Assembly: GCA_964034945.1 (NCBI GenBank)
Contig: OZ035962.1
Location: 83,473,942-83,537,941, forward strand
Direction: 5' to 3'
Origin: Chrysopilus asiliformis
Lineage: Eukaryota > Arthropoda > Insecta > Diptera > Rhagionidae
Length of the DNA stretch: 64,000 nucleotides
The notes under the pieces were generated by a model. That model saw nothing but the letters and a program-made list of their open reading frames with translations. It was not told the DNA's origin and ran no database searches. Below, piece by piece: positions 44,333-54,890 of this stretch (positions are counted from its first letter, which is position 1; each line of letters starts with the position of its first letter). Position numbers and translations under genes: made by a program.

Positions 44333-45932
44333 ATGGAAACAAGTTCACAGAATTTCTGTGAAAAATCGCTTTGTCGAGCCTGTATGAAAAATGTCGACAA
44401 CCCAGCTATCAGTTTTATAAAAAATTCCGATCTTATAAACAAGTATTCAACCTGTACTTCGATTGAAGTAAATGGGACTAAAATCTATTTGACAAATGTA
44501 TTTTACCTAATGTTTCATTCCTTTCAGGTCGACTTTGAAGATGGACTATCCTTGAATTTATGCCAACGATGCTGCAGTTCTCTGAATGATTACTACGACT
44601 TCCGGAAAATGTGTGTCGAGTCCTACAAAAAAATGCTCAGTTTAAAAGTGAACCACAAAGTTGACCCAATGAACGAACCCTTGATTATTCCGGAGTGTAA
44701 AATAGAATTTGAGGAAATGTTTATACCTGAAAATATTGTCGTTTCGGCAGAAATCAAATCAGATGACGACAAGAATTCTGTATGTTCTGACCAATTGGAA
44801 AGATCGTTTTCCAGCGAATCAGAAAGTGGATCACGAAAAAGTTCAGAAAAAAAGAAAGCGCCCAAGGTTAGTAAAAAAAGGACATATCAAAAAAAGAAAA
44901 AGACGAAAACGCTGGAAAACACACAGAAACCTGAACCTATAAAATGTCCAAAGTGCAATAAGAGATTTAATCAAAGATATCGCTTGGAAGGACATTTGAG
45001 GCAGCATGATGGATTAAAAGTAAGAATTTCAATTAAATTTGTTACTCCATTGGCTCTTTCATAGTTTTGTTTGCTATTTTTTTCATAATGAAATGATAAC
45101 CGCCGAACTTTCTAGCCATGCATTTGCGATATATGCCAAAAGGAATTCAACACTTGGAATACATTTTACGTACACAAGAAAACTCAACATGTAGAAAACA
45201 GGATTTTATGCACTATAAGTGACTGTAATAAATCATTTAAAACATCGCAAACTCTACAGCAACACATTAAATTAGTCCACCAAGGGATAAAATGTGAACC
45301 CTGTATTTGCGAATTGTGTGGCAAAACATTATCAACACGAAATGCACTAAACGTAAATGAAAATCTCATTCTGTAAAGAAATACATTTGTTAAAAAATTT
45401 GGTTTATTGCAGAAGCACATGAATGCGCACGCTGGTCTTCGTCCTTTCGCTTGTGATCAATGCCCGAAAAAGTTTGGAAGGAAATGCAAACTAAACGAGC
45501 ATTTACTGCGTCACAAAGGTATTAAAAATTTCTCCTGTGCAATTTGTGGCTTGAAAAAGACAACTGGACATGAATTGAATACACATATGAAGTTTCATAA
45601 CTCTGAGAAAAATCACAAATGTGAATTCTGTACAAGCACGTTTAGCAAAGCTGGTGAGTTTAAATTCCATCCATTATAAAATAGGTTTTTAGTGATATGG
45701 TTTTCACTTTGCAGCTTATTTAACTCGTCATATAGAGATTGTTCATAAGAAAATTAAGAAATTCCAATGCACCTATTGCGATTTATCGTTTGGAAAGCCG
45801 GACACCCTGAAACACCATATGATGCGACATACCGGAGAGAAACCTGAAGTTTGCCCAATTTGTGATAAACGTTTCATTCAGCCTGTAGCACTACGGACGC
45901 ATATGAAGACACATAATAAATTCAAGAATTAA
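44333..45932 (+). CDS. ZAD-C2H2 zinc-finger protein, ZNF-8
   Basis: Exons 44333-44467, 44528-45019, 45116-45352, 45413-45653, 45715-45932; 440 residues. N-terminus 'METSSQNFCEKSLCRACM' founds the subfamily that includes ZNF-9 to ZNF-13. ZAD ligands Cys14, Cys17, Cys57, Cys60 ('LCQRC'). Linker 'IPECKIEFEEMFIPE'. Finger 1 starts at Cys185. Finger 6 'CAICGLKKTTGHEL' still resembles ZNF-1/2/7; fingers 8-9 'CTYCDLSFGKPDTLKHH' and 'CPICDKRFIQPVALRTH' introduce the 'KPDTL' type of the downstream genes. Intron 1 is 60 nt, a multiple of three without stop codons, so retaining it would add 20 residues inside the ZAD. Confidence 0.92.
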
Positions 45933-47416
45933 TAAAGAAAAATATCTGACTTGAATTTTGGGTTAAATGTCTGTAAAAAGCTAAAATCTTGTGGGTGACC
46001 GTGTGTGAATGGTTGGAATTAGTTTAGTTACACCAAAAGGTTCAATTGATGGTAGTTTGAAGGTAAAAATGCAGATGGAAAAAAATACCTTTTCAAGCTA
46101 CTAGCATGCGGGTATACAGAAAACGTAAAAAAAACTTGGAATCTTTTTAGAATAGTTACTCTGTGCGCCACATATAACCGCACAGAGTAATTATTATACA
46201 GAGATTCAAAATTTTTCCTCCCTAAAACTTTGGGTACCGATGATGAAGATTTTACATTGGGTTTATGGCGAACGAATTCGCACTCACTAGCAATGACGAC
46301 AAGCAGACAACGAACTCTGAAAAAGATTTTCAAGGTAAGCGGAAAAATGCCCTATAGGAGTTATTCAAATATAAGAGAAACGCTCTATTAAAAAATTTAA
46401 CCAATTCGAGTTTTTAAAAATTATTTTAATCGGGTTTTTATGGGTGTGCGCGAAACGGTCTAATTGCATTCTAATTCTAGTACGTTTTTGTTTAATAAAT
46501 TTTCGTGCATGCTAATCCTTCGCGTGTATATTTTTTTACATCTCGTGCTTAAATTGGAAAATAGTACTTTCCTTACATTTTGTAGAAATAGAAATCGTAA
46601 ACTCAAGTTAAACCACATCGAGGTTCGACTTATCAAAAAATAGCAAGAAACTTCGAGTTATCTAGATCGCTGCAGCCATTGGGCATTTCTACACAGTGTT
46701 GTAAAAACAAGCAATTCAACAACCATAACGACAACAGATCGAGTCCACACGCTGTTGTTACCAGTGTTGTGCCAGTTTTATATGTGTAAGTGCGAATATT
46801 GTCATTGTGGTTTGAACGCGAGCAGAGAAGCATCGTAGTGTGAGAAATCATAATTTCACCCATGAAATTTTTTTATTGTCGTTTAGTTGTGTTAGTGCAT
46901 ACAGAACTTTTGGTCGTTCTTCAATTTCGCCCAAGCGTGCATCACTTGCAGAACCCCTTCCACTAGTCACTGACCAATCAGAACCCGATCCGCTGATGCA
47001 AGAATACACGTCTAGAAATGCCCATTATCACTCAGTTTAAATTCATTACACATTTAATTACTTCCGAATCGCTGATTTATTCAAGCATAGACTTTTTTTA
47101 TTTGATAATCGAAGTTGCTTGTCCAAAAACTTGCAAAACTTCGATTAATTGAGGGCTTCTTTCGAGTTATTGAGGTTAAATGAACGTGGAGTAAGATAGG
47201 TAAGATTAAGGGGATTGAAAAATCTTCCAGTTTTCCAGGAATTCGAGTTATCGCGGTTATCGGAATTCGAGTTATACCAATATAAATTGGTATGAAAGTT
47301 GCATTTCAAGATCTTCGTATTTTTTTTTTTTTTGCTGTTGAAAAACCCTTCTGATCTAGTACATTTAGAACATGTCATTTATTACATTTGGAATATAAGA
47401 AAATCTAACCCTGAAT
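45933..47416. other. Intergenic between ZNF-8 and ZNF-9, possible pogo-derived fragments
   Basis: No supported gene. 'TTCGAGTTAT' recurs several times between 46610 and 47275 in the manner of the pogo-like element at 36-37 kb, so part of this may be pogo-derived, but no ends were found. A small hairpin (ACTCTGTGCG/CGCACAGAGT) lies at about 46159-46189. A plus-strand frame at 46840-47040 has no recognised domain. Confidence 0.35.
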
Positions 47417-47420
47417 TGTA

Positions 47421-47448
47421 GCGTCAAACAGTTTTTGTGATTGTTTAT
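47421..47448 (+). promoter_or_regulatory. ZNF-9 promoter module, degenerate
   Basis: GCGTCAAACAG and TGTGATTGTTTA are present, ending 25 bp before the ATG. At the place of CTGGTAACAC there is only 'TCTAACCCTGAATTG', and the GTGTTTTACTGTAA block is absent. Confidence 0.5.
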
Positions 47449-47472
47449 GCCGTGTTTTTTCTTTAGTGAGAC

Positions 47473-49129
47473 ATGGAAACAAATTCACAGAATTTCTATG
47501 GAAAATCGGTTTGTCGAGCCTGTATGGAAAATGTCAATGATCCATCAATTAGTTTTATAAATAATTCGGATCTTATAAACAAGTATTCAACCTGTACTTC
47601 GATTGAAGTGAATGGGGACTAAAATCTTTATGTGGCAAATGTATTTTACCTGTTTTATTCCTTTCAGGTCGATTTGGAAGATGGACTACCCTTGAATTTA
47701 TGTCAGCAATGCTGTAGTTCTCTGAATGATTACTACGACTTCCGGAAAATGTGTTTAGAGTCTAACCAGAAAATACTCATTTTAGAAGTAAGCAAAAAAG
47801 CTGACCTCAGTGAGACAGCGATAGACGAAACTTTAAACGTTGAAGGATGTAAAATAGCACTTGAAGAAGTATATATATCCGAATATGTTGTAGACTGGAC
47901 AGAAACTAAATCAGATGACGGCAAATGTTCTGTCCAGTACGGCCAATCGGAAAAATCGTGTGTTAGCGATTTAGAAAATAAATCACACGAATCGTCAGAA
48001 GAGGAAGAAGATGAGAAAGAGACGAAGGATACTAAAAATAAAGGATTACGAAAAAAGAACAGAGCAAAAACGAAAGGAAAAGAGGTTCAAATAAAATGTC
48101 CAAAGTGTCCTAAGAAATTTTTAAAAAGGCTCCGCCTTCAAGGACATTTAAGACAACATGATGGGTTAATAGTAAGAATTTCTAAATTTCTACCCAGAAA
48201 AAAATTTGGCCTAATAAATAGAAATAAGAAATTTATATGATTTTTTCCCCATATGATTTTATTCTATTAGAAGAAAAACAAAACTTACAGCTTTAGTTAA
48301 CATTTTATAAAACTTCTAGCCATACGTTTGCGACATATGTGAAAAGGAATTCGACAAATGGGATACATTTCGAGTACATAAAAGACTTCAACATAAAGAA
48401 TCCAGAGTTTCGTGCACAATAAATGACTGTAATAAATCATTTAAAACGTCGCAAACTCTGCAGTCTCACATTAAACTGATACACCAAGGTATAAAACGTA
48501 AACGTTGTGTTTGTAAACAATGCGGTATAACATTAGGCTCTCGAGCGACATTAATAGTAATTTTTGAAAAAATTGGTTAAAAAATGCATATTTAAGAATT
48601 CGAGTTTCTTACAGGATCATATGAGTACACACTCTGGAATTTATCCTTACACCTGTAATAAATGCCAAAAAAAATTTGTAAAGAAATCCAAACTAGATGA
48701 GCATTTACTGCGTCACAGTGGAGTCAAAAATTTCATTTGTGAAATTTGCGGTGCCAAAAAAACAACTGCGAAGGAGTTGAGAACACATATGTTAATCCAT
48801 AAGCCTGAGAAAAATCACAAATGTGAGCATTGTCTACATGCTTTCCATACACTTTGTAAGTTCGTTTTTGATGTTGATCTAAGAATATATATGTTTAGTG
48901 GTCTGATTTCTTTGCAGTTCATTTGAAACGACATATTGATGTTGTTCACAACAAACTTAAAAAATATCCTTGTGTATACTGTGATTTATCGTTTGGAAAG
49001 CTGGATACACTGAAACATCATACGATGAGACATACCGGAGATAAACCAGAAGTTTGTTCAATTTGTGATAAACGTTTCATTCAGCGTGCTGCATTACTGA
49101 TGCACATGAAGATACATAAGAAAATCTAA
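47473..49129 (+). CDS. ZAD-C2H2 zinc-finger protein, ZNF-9
   Basis: Exons 47473-47607, 47668-48171, 48320-48556, 48615-48855, 48918-49129; 442 residues. ZAD ligands Cys14, Cys17, Cys57, Cys60; 'KNSDL' of its relatives is 'NNSDL'. The linker motif is the most eroded ('VEGCKIALEEVYISE'). Finger 1 starts at Cys189 after an acidic and then Lys-rich stretch. Finger 4 'CKQCGITLGSRATLI/DHMSTH' links it to ZNF-10 to ZNF-13. Finger 7 is unusual, 'CEHCLHAFHTLFHLKRH', with Phe from the codon split by intron 4. The finger 8-9 linker is TGDKP rather than TGEKP. All zinc ligands are intact, so it looks functional despite its altered promoter. Confidence 0.91.
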
Positions 49130-50006
49130 GAATCAATAAAACAGCATCTATGATCGATTGATTTTTGTGTAGTTTTTATAAATTCTGAAACCATTTGCGT
49201 AATCGTGTGTGATTGAAGGAATATAGTCAAACATTTTATTAGCAGTATTTTATTAGCCGTAAATAAAGATTTTTAACGTACAAGATTTTTTCTTGGGTCC
49301 CCAGAATTTTTTTTATTTGAATTTAGAGCTTTTTGGTAATGTTGGAATCTTTTTTTAAGAAAAATATTAAGATCACTTCGAAATTGTTACAGAGTCCCAC
49401 ACGTCCCCGGGACATATACCCATCAACTGAATCTGAATGTTTGTATTTTAGTTAAGTTCATTAGCTGCCAAGTTAATTTCTCCACAGGTCGTTTTTTTTT
49501 TGGAGCGAAGAAACAACGTTGAAGTTTGTTGATTAATATTCAAAATCTCCAATAATTTGCAATGGGCATATCGGGATTTTATTTTTTCGCGTTACACTAT
49601 TTGGATTAACAAACCACTCACTAATCCACTAACGTACTTATGTTCTGACAATTTTTAGCTACTAAAGCACTTAATAGCAAGTTAACCACTTGCGACTTGA
49701 CTAAATACTTATATAATCTGAATCACCTTTATGTTTTGATACATTTTTGAGAGAAATTTCAGTGATAATATTAAAGAGCTCTTATAGTTATTTTTGTGTA
49801 ATGCGGCCCGCGGTTTTGACTGCCCTGTGCCCTGTGCACATTTACCTATTACTCAAACGGCCTTCAGATCTGTTCCATCAGCGCAATGACATTTAACTAA
49901 GGGCACCTTTTTCTTTGAATCATTCTGAACTGCTCACACAATGTTCACTTGCATTGACATCAGGCCGTTTCCTACTCGCAATTCGCGATTTTGTTAGTCG
50001 ATCGAG
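49130..50006. other. Intergenic between ZNF-9 and ZNF-10
   Basis: Starts with the ZNF-9 3' UTR (AATAAA within 49134-49140, and near 49261). The rest is unassigned AT-rich sequence with no gene or clear repeat. Confidence 0.45.
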
Positions 50007-50081
50007 GTGTTTTACTGTAATCAACTTATGATATTAAATCTGGTAACACTCGAAACTGTCAATTGTTTTGTGATTGTTTAC
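50007..50081 (+). promoter_or_regulatory. ZNF-10 promoter module
   Basis: GTGTTTTACTGTAATCAAC (50007), CTGGTAACACTCGAAACTGT (from 50040) and TGATTGTTTAC ending at 50081, 33 bp before the ATG. Confidence 0.7.
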
Positions 50082-50114
50082 GTTGCTCGGAGTTTTTTTT
50101 TTCATCAGGGAAAA

Positions 50115-52004
50115 ATGGAAATAAATTCTCAGAATTTCTGTGGAACATCGCTTTGTCGAGCTTGTATGAAAAATGCCGACGATTCAGCAATCAGTTTTAT
50201 AAAGAATTCGGATCTTAAAAACAAGTATTTAACCTGTACCTCGATTGAAGTAAAAATCTTTATTTGATAAATGTATTTTATCTAAAGCTTGATTCCTTTC
50301 AGGTCGACTTTGAAGATGGACTACCCTTGAATTTATGCCAAAGATGTTGTAGTTCCCTGAATGAATACTACGATTTCCGAAGAATGTGTCTCGAATCTTA
50401 TCAGAAAATGCTCAGTTTCAAAGTAAGCATGAAAGTTGATGACTCCAATCCGGGCGTAAGTGAACCCTTGGATGTCGCAGAGTATAAAATAGAGATCGAA
50501 GAAATGTTTATACCGGAAGGTATTGCAGACTTGGAAGAAATAAAATCAGACGACGATAAGATTTCTGTGTATTCCGATCAATTGGAAAAACCGCTTTCAA
50601 GCGATTCAGAAAGTGCGTCACTAACTACTTCAGAAAATGATGAAGATACAAAGGATACGAAAAAGAAAACATTACGAATAAAGAACAGAGCAAAATCGAA
50701 GATAAGTGCAAGAAAGGAGATGCAAATACAATGCCCAAAGTGTCCTAAGAAATTTTTCCAAAAGATTCACTATGAAGGACACATGAGACGACATGACGGA
50801 TTAAAAGTAAGGATTTCTAAACTTCTACCCCATTTCATATTTTTGAGAAAAAGCTTTGGTTCAAGAAATAGCAAAAAAAAAAAACAGTTCAAAATTGTAT
50901 CTAATTTTCATAAGGAAAAACATAAAAGATTAGTTTGTTAAGATTTAATTTTTTAAGCAATGTTCGTACAAACGGCTTTTAACCGTATTTCTCAATTTTG
51001 AAATCGTAATTTTTACGAACGAATACTTGTCCGGTTACAGGCGATGTTTGTAGAAAAAGTCTTCACTGTGCTTGTCTAACGGTGATATTATATTAAAGAT
51101 TCCATGGGTCATAGTTCCTACGTCTTGAGAATAATTTATCATATTTAGACATCGCTTTTAATAAAATCTTTTAAACTTACAGCCATACGTTTGCAACATA
51201 TGCCAAGCCGAACACAGCAATTATACCAGATTCCGTGAGCACCAGAAATTCGCGCATTCAAATTTAGATCGGCCTAAGTTTGTATGCACTGTACAGGACT
51301 GTAATAAAACATTAAAATCGCTTGAATCTCTACAACATCACATTAAAGGCGTACACCAAGGTAAAAGAAAATCGCCCTGTGTTTGTGAGCAGTGCGGCAA
51401 AACATTAGCATCCCGAGCTACACTAATAGTAATTTATAAAAATCATTTTGTTAACCGTATTTTTAAGACGTTTAGTTCCCTATAGGACCATATGAGTACA
51501 CACTCTGGCCATCGTCCTTTCGCTTGTGATCAATGCCCGAGGAAGTTTCTAAAGAAACATTATCTAATCGAGCATTTATGGCGCCACAATGGAATCAAAA
51601 ATTTCACATGTGGAATTTGCGGCGCCAAAAAAACAACTACAAATGAATTGAACAGACATGTTAAAACTCATAACCCAGTCAATAATCATAAATGTGAACT
51701 TTGTCCAAAGGCTTTCAGTCATCTTGGTGAGCTTGGTCATGATTAATTTAAAAATAACTTTTCCTAATATGATTTTTTAATTGTAGCACGTTTGAAACGA
51801 CATATTGATGTTGTTCACAAGAGAATTAAAAAATATTCGTGTACCTACTGTGATGCATCGTTTGGAAAGCCAGGTACATTAAAAAACCATTTAATGATAC
51901 ATACTGGAGAGAAACCGGAAATTTGTCCAATTTGTGATAAACGTTTTCGTCAGCGTGTTGCATTAAAGACGCACATGAAAACACATAATAAATTCAAAAA
52001 TTAA
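50115..52004 (+). CDS. ZAD-C2H2 zinc-finger protein, ZNF-10 (first of four near-identical units)
   Basis: Exons 50115-50249, 50303-50806, 51183-51428, 51486-51726, 51787-52004; 447 residues. ZAD ligands Cys14, Cys17, Cys57, Cys60. The linker reads 'VAEYKIEIEEMFIPE' (Tyr for Cys) and a Ser-rich acidic run. Finger 1 starts at Cys189. Finger 2 'CQAEHSNYTRF' has His at the core aromatic position. Helix contact residues (positions -1,2,3,6): finger 3 S,E,S,H; finger 4 S,A,T,D; finger 5 K,H,Y,E; finger 8 K,G,T,N; finger 9 Q,V,A,T. Intron 1 is 53 nt. Exon 2 and intron 2 are almost identical to those of ZNF-11, whereas intron 3 matches ZNF-12. The spacer to ZNF-11 is longer than its sisters because of three insertions. 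Confidence 0.93.
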
Positions 52005-52012
52005 TCTAAAAA

Positions 52013-52557
52013 CATAACAAAAGCTATAATTACCAATCTGGCAATTATTGAAAACCCGTATGGTGATTTAAGTGAACGGCAAACAGTTGTATGAAAATTT
52101 CAGTAAGAAGTCAAACTTTCCAATAAGATTTTTTTAAAACTTATTCCAATTGGATTTTGATGTATGGGAGTTTTATGTAACATCATATCCTAAAAAACTT
52201 TTGTTCTTGGACTTTTTTGATAGAATGCACCGTTTTTGAGATATTTGCAAAAAACGTTTTCGTTCTTATGGGGGGTACCCCCCCTAATGGTCCGTTTTTG
52301 CCCATTAACGAACTTGGCCTCGCACGAAAAACAGATCTGTGCAAAATTTCAAGTCTCTAGCTCAATCCGTGCGCCCGCAATCCGCGCCACAGACGGACAG
52401 ACAGATGGACAGACGGACGGACATGCTAAATTCAATTTTTTTTTATCATTCTAAGCACACTGGTGTAATTCATTTTTGTGTGTGATGACGGGATCTTGGC
52501 GTTACAAACGGTAAGGCAAAGTTAGTATACCCTTTGGTTTCACCATACGGGTATAAA
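52013..52557 (+). repeat. Interspersed repeat R1, copy 3, with empty site in paralogous spacers
   Basis: Interrupts 'AATCTAAAAAAATATCTGAA', which is uninterrupted at about 56776 and 60153 in the sister units. The insert (545 bp) begins CATAACAAAAGCTATAATTA and ends with TTTCACCATACGGGTATAAA. It holds the GGGGGGTACCCCCC palindrome (about 52270) and the (GACGGACA)n run (about 52392-52425). A 5-6 bp A-rich target duplication (TAAAAA) is possible but is blurred by the A run. Class unknown; non-coding. Confidence 0.85.
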
Positions 52558-53373
52558 AATATCTGAATTAAATTTTTTGCTATTGTGAATTCTGAAATCT
52601 ATTGTATGTTGTAAGTCAAAGAGAACAAGATTGCGATAATAGGCTTGCACGACGTCATTAAAAGCGTTTTTTCGAATTTTAAATCAACTTTCCAATAGCA
52701 AAAGTTACTAATCTGAACTTTTGTTACTCACTACAATTTATTTTTGCTATTATTACAATTATTACATTTATTATTTGTTACTTTGTATTTTTTTTTTTAA
52801 TAATTATTCACTATGAAGAGCTCTTAGTGACGCGTCATTTGCTGGTGTCGCAATTTATGCTTTCTTTTAATTCATGGCCGTTGCTTAATTCTATTTGGGG
52901 CATCTTCACCCTGTTACGTTTAGTCCCCTGATGCAATTTTTCCGAACCGGGGTATCTTGGAATTTATGGCATTAATAAGTATGATTCCGCATTCCGAATT
53001 TGAAATAAGTTGCCAGGCCCAGGTTCCACTGTAATTTTTATAGTTTTTATCCGGGCTGTGGAGTCGGAGACGGGACCAAATCCAGTTAATTTTTAACAAA
53101 AGAGTTTAAGAGTCGGAGAAAATGTGTCGACTCCAACTCCGAACCGGTAATTTTACCTCCATTAACACCTCTTATTGTCTTTATAGTTTAGGTCAATCCT
53201 CAATGTTTTGCAACCAAAAACAATGTTTGATAGGTGATTCGATGATTTTTTTAGTCGAAGGAGTGGGACTTTGAGTTAGACCTTCTATACTTTCAGGAGA
53301 CGGAGTCGGATATTCAAAAATTTCTACCGACAAAAAAAAAGCTACCGACCCCACAGCCCTGAACACCTATTAT
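52558..53373. other. ZNF-10/ZNF-11 spacer, part 1 (shared by three units), with 'GGGCTGTGGAGTCGG' element
   Basis: Matches 56785-57610 and 60160-60970. Within it, 53053-53359 begins GGGCTGTGGAGTCGGAGACG and ends CCGACCCCACAGCCC: a small inverted-repeat element rich in 'GAGTCGGA', of a kind seen dispersed in many animal genomes. Because it is in all three spacers (57281-57602 and 60647-60959) it was present before the tandem duplication. Confidence 0.7.
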
Positions 53374-53771
53374 CGCACATGGTCCCGTAGACTGTAGTAT
53401 CTCAAAAAAATGTGTTTTTGAGTAATTATTCCATTATGTAAAGGAAAATTGACTGAATCAAATGAAAAACAAATTTAAATGTAAACGTAGTCCTAAAATT
53501 TATTTATTTTTGGTTTTTTAAATTCCCATTTTTTAAAATTTAAATTGATTTTGTCGAAAACAAACCTAACTCTATCTTTTATTATTGCAAAAAAAAAATG
53601 AAGCAAATGATCTGTAAATTATTATCAAAAGAGTAATAAATTGAAATATTACTGTACAGACAACAGAAAAAAACAATTATTTATAAACAATTATTTTGAA
53701 ATGAAAACTTTGAATGCGTTTTTCTTGAAATGGCCGATTTTGAGATACTACAGTCTACGGGACCATGTGCG
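53374..53771. mobile_element. MITE with 34-bp perfect inverted repeats (398 bp), empty site in sister spacers
   Basis: Begins CGCACATGGTCCCGTAGACT and ends with its exact complement; the arms match over about 34 bp. Flanked by TTAT at 53370-53373 and 53772-53775, while the sister spacers read an uninterrupted 'CCTATTATGGGATACGAA' (about 57607 and 60966). That fixes a TTAT (or TTA plus T) duplication. No coding capacity. Confidence 0.92.
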
Positions 53772-54014
53772 TTATGGGATACGAACACAATCGTAACAAT
53801 CGGAATTTGCGTGTTATTGTTAGTGTTTTATACTAACAACAACAGACAATTTCTGATCGTTACGATTACGATCGTACTATATAATGTTATAAATTGCCAA
53901 CTTGTGATATAAATTTTTGTATCTAAAATTTTTGATATAATATAAATTTGTAAATTAAATTCTTTTAAAGATTTAAGATTTTTATTTTCAATATTTATTT
54001 TCAATGAAAATTTG

Positions 54015-54108
54015 TCGTTCTTATTTGCATATTTTAATTTAGCCTGATGATTGATAGAAGATTATCATGATAGAAAATCATCAGGCTCAATTAAAATATG
54101 CAAAGAAC
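54015..54108 (+). repeat. Hairpin conserved in three spacers
   Basis: Arms 'TTTGCATATTTTAATTTAGC' then CTGATGATT, and AATCATCAGG then 'CTCAATTAAAATATGCAAA', around a centre at about 54063. Related copies are at about 57857-57954 and 61217-61314, where the left arm has changed to 'TTTGCAAATTTAAATTTAGC' and pairs less well. It could be an old MITE core or a small-RNA hairpin; nothing here decides. Confidence 0.6.
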
Positions 54109-54122
54109 GTCAAAATATTTAA

Positions 54123-54608
54123 AGCTCGATTCACACTACACGATGTACGGGATGGGAGATTTACACATGGTTTCACCTAGTGAGTAAAATCAGAAGCTGT
54201 TTGAATTTCCTCGTACGTGCACGTGGTAACCCCGTACATGGCAACTCGTAGGTGTGGATGGAACAGTTCGGGGTTTTCCATTGACGTAGTGGTATTTCGA
54301 AATGGCGGATTTTCGTAATTTTCCAAAAGAATTTGTATTAGAATTTATTGAACTTTACCGAAGTTTTCCTTGCGTATGGAAAACAAAAAGTAAAGATTAT
54401 TTAGAGAGCCATTTTTTTACGTTTGATAATTTTTGATTTTTCTTTTACACATAAAAACGCCGCCACTGCTAGCAATATGTCAGCGTTCATCACGAAGCTC
54501 AAAACACGAATGAGCAAACCCCTGTGCAGTGTGGATACAGTTCGATGTACGAGGAAACCAGAAACCTCGTACCTCGTACTCGGTACATCGTGTAATGTGG
54601 ATCCACCT
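54123..54608. mobile_element. PIF/Harbinger-like element (486 bp), family H1, with MADF gene fragment
   Basis: Begins AGCTCGATTCACACTACACG and ends with a diverged complement (AGGTGGATCCACATTACACG on the other strand). Flanked by TAA at 54120-54122 and 54609-54611. Sister spacers read 'AATATTTAAGG(C/T)TATGTTG' with a single TAA, confirming the insertion. It shares subterminal sequence (in inverted orientation) with the MITE at 10657-10907 but keeps about 235 bp of extra interior. Confidence 0.92.
54302..54436 (+). pseudogene. MADF (Myb/SANT-like) domain fragment inside the Harbinger-like element
   Basis: ATG 54302 to TGA 54434-54436 encodes 44 residues beginning 'MADFRNFPKEFVLEFIELYR' and continuing 'CVWKTKSKDYLESHF', the first two-thirds of a MADF domain as found in Adf-1-like proteins and in the accessory protein of PIF/Harbinger elements. 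It stops early, so it is a remnant of the parent element's gene. A second short frame continues downstream ('AATASNMSAFITKLKTRM'), out of frame. Confidence 0.7.
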
Positions 54609-54611
54609 TAA

Positions 54612-54772
54612 GGTTATGTTGTATACATTCATCACAAGTGCTGAATCAGACAATGCGATTGCTATCGAGATGGCTTTCAATGGTAATCGCGAAACCGTCA
54701 TGTTTGCAATTTTGTTAGTCGATCCAGAATGTATCCCAAAATATTCGTCAATTGCTGTCGTAAGTTTTGAAG
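54612..54772 (+). other. Possible coding relic shared by the three spacers
   Basis: Before the ZNF-11 promoter a frame reads 'ITSAESDNAIAIEMAFNG' and 'MFAILLVDPECIPKYSS'. In the two sister spacers (about 57966-58090 and 61326-61450) a deletion of about 30 bp breaks it. The composition looks protein-like but I do not recognise the family. Confidence 0.3.
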
Positions 54773-54859
54773 GTGTTTTACTGTAATATACTGTTGATAC
54801 CAAAATCTCAGCAAATCTGGTAACACTTGAAACTGTCAAACTGTTTTGTGATTGTTTAC
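54773..54859 (+). promoter_or_regulatory. ZNF-11 promoter module
   Basis: GTGTTTTACTGTAATATACT (54773), CTGGTAACACTTGAAACTGT (54817) and TGATTGTTTAC ending at 54859, 31 bp before the ATG. Confidence 0.7.
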
Positions 54860-54890
54860 TTTCGTTGGAGTTTTTTTTCATCAGTGGAAA

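Noticed and set aside
46840..47040. Plus-strand frame 'FGRSSISPKRASLAEPLP' resembling a real exon
   Set aside because: Protein-like composition, but no family recognised and no neighbouring exon found.
50264..50941. 225-codon frame as a single-exon gene
   Set aside because: It is exon 2 of ZNF-10 with read-through into introns 1 and 2; paralogues show clear splice sites at 50303 and 50806.
52380..52425. (GACGGACA)n tract as a possible CRISPR-like or satellite array
   Set aside because: A short microsatellite inside repeat R1; no spacers, and the host is a eukaryote.
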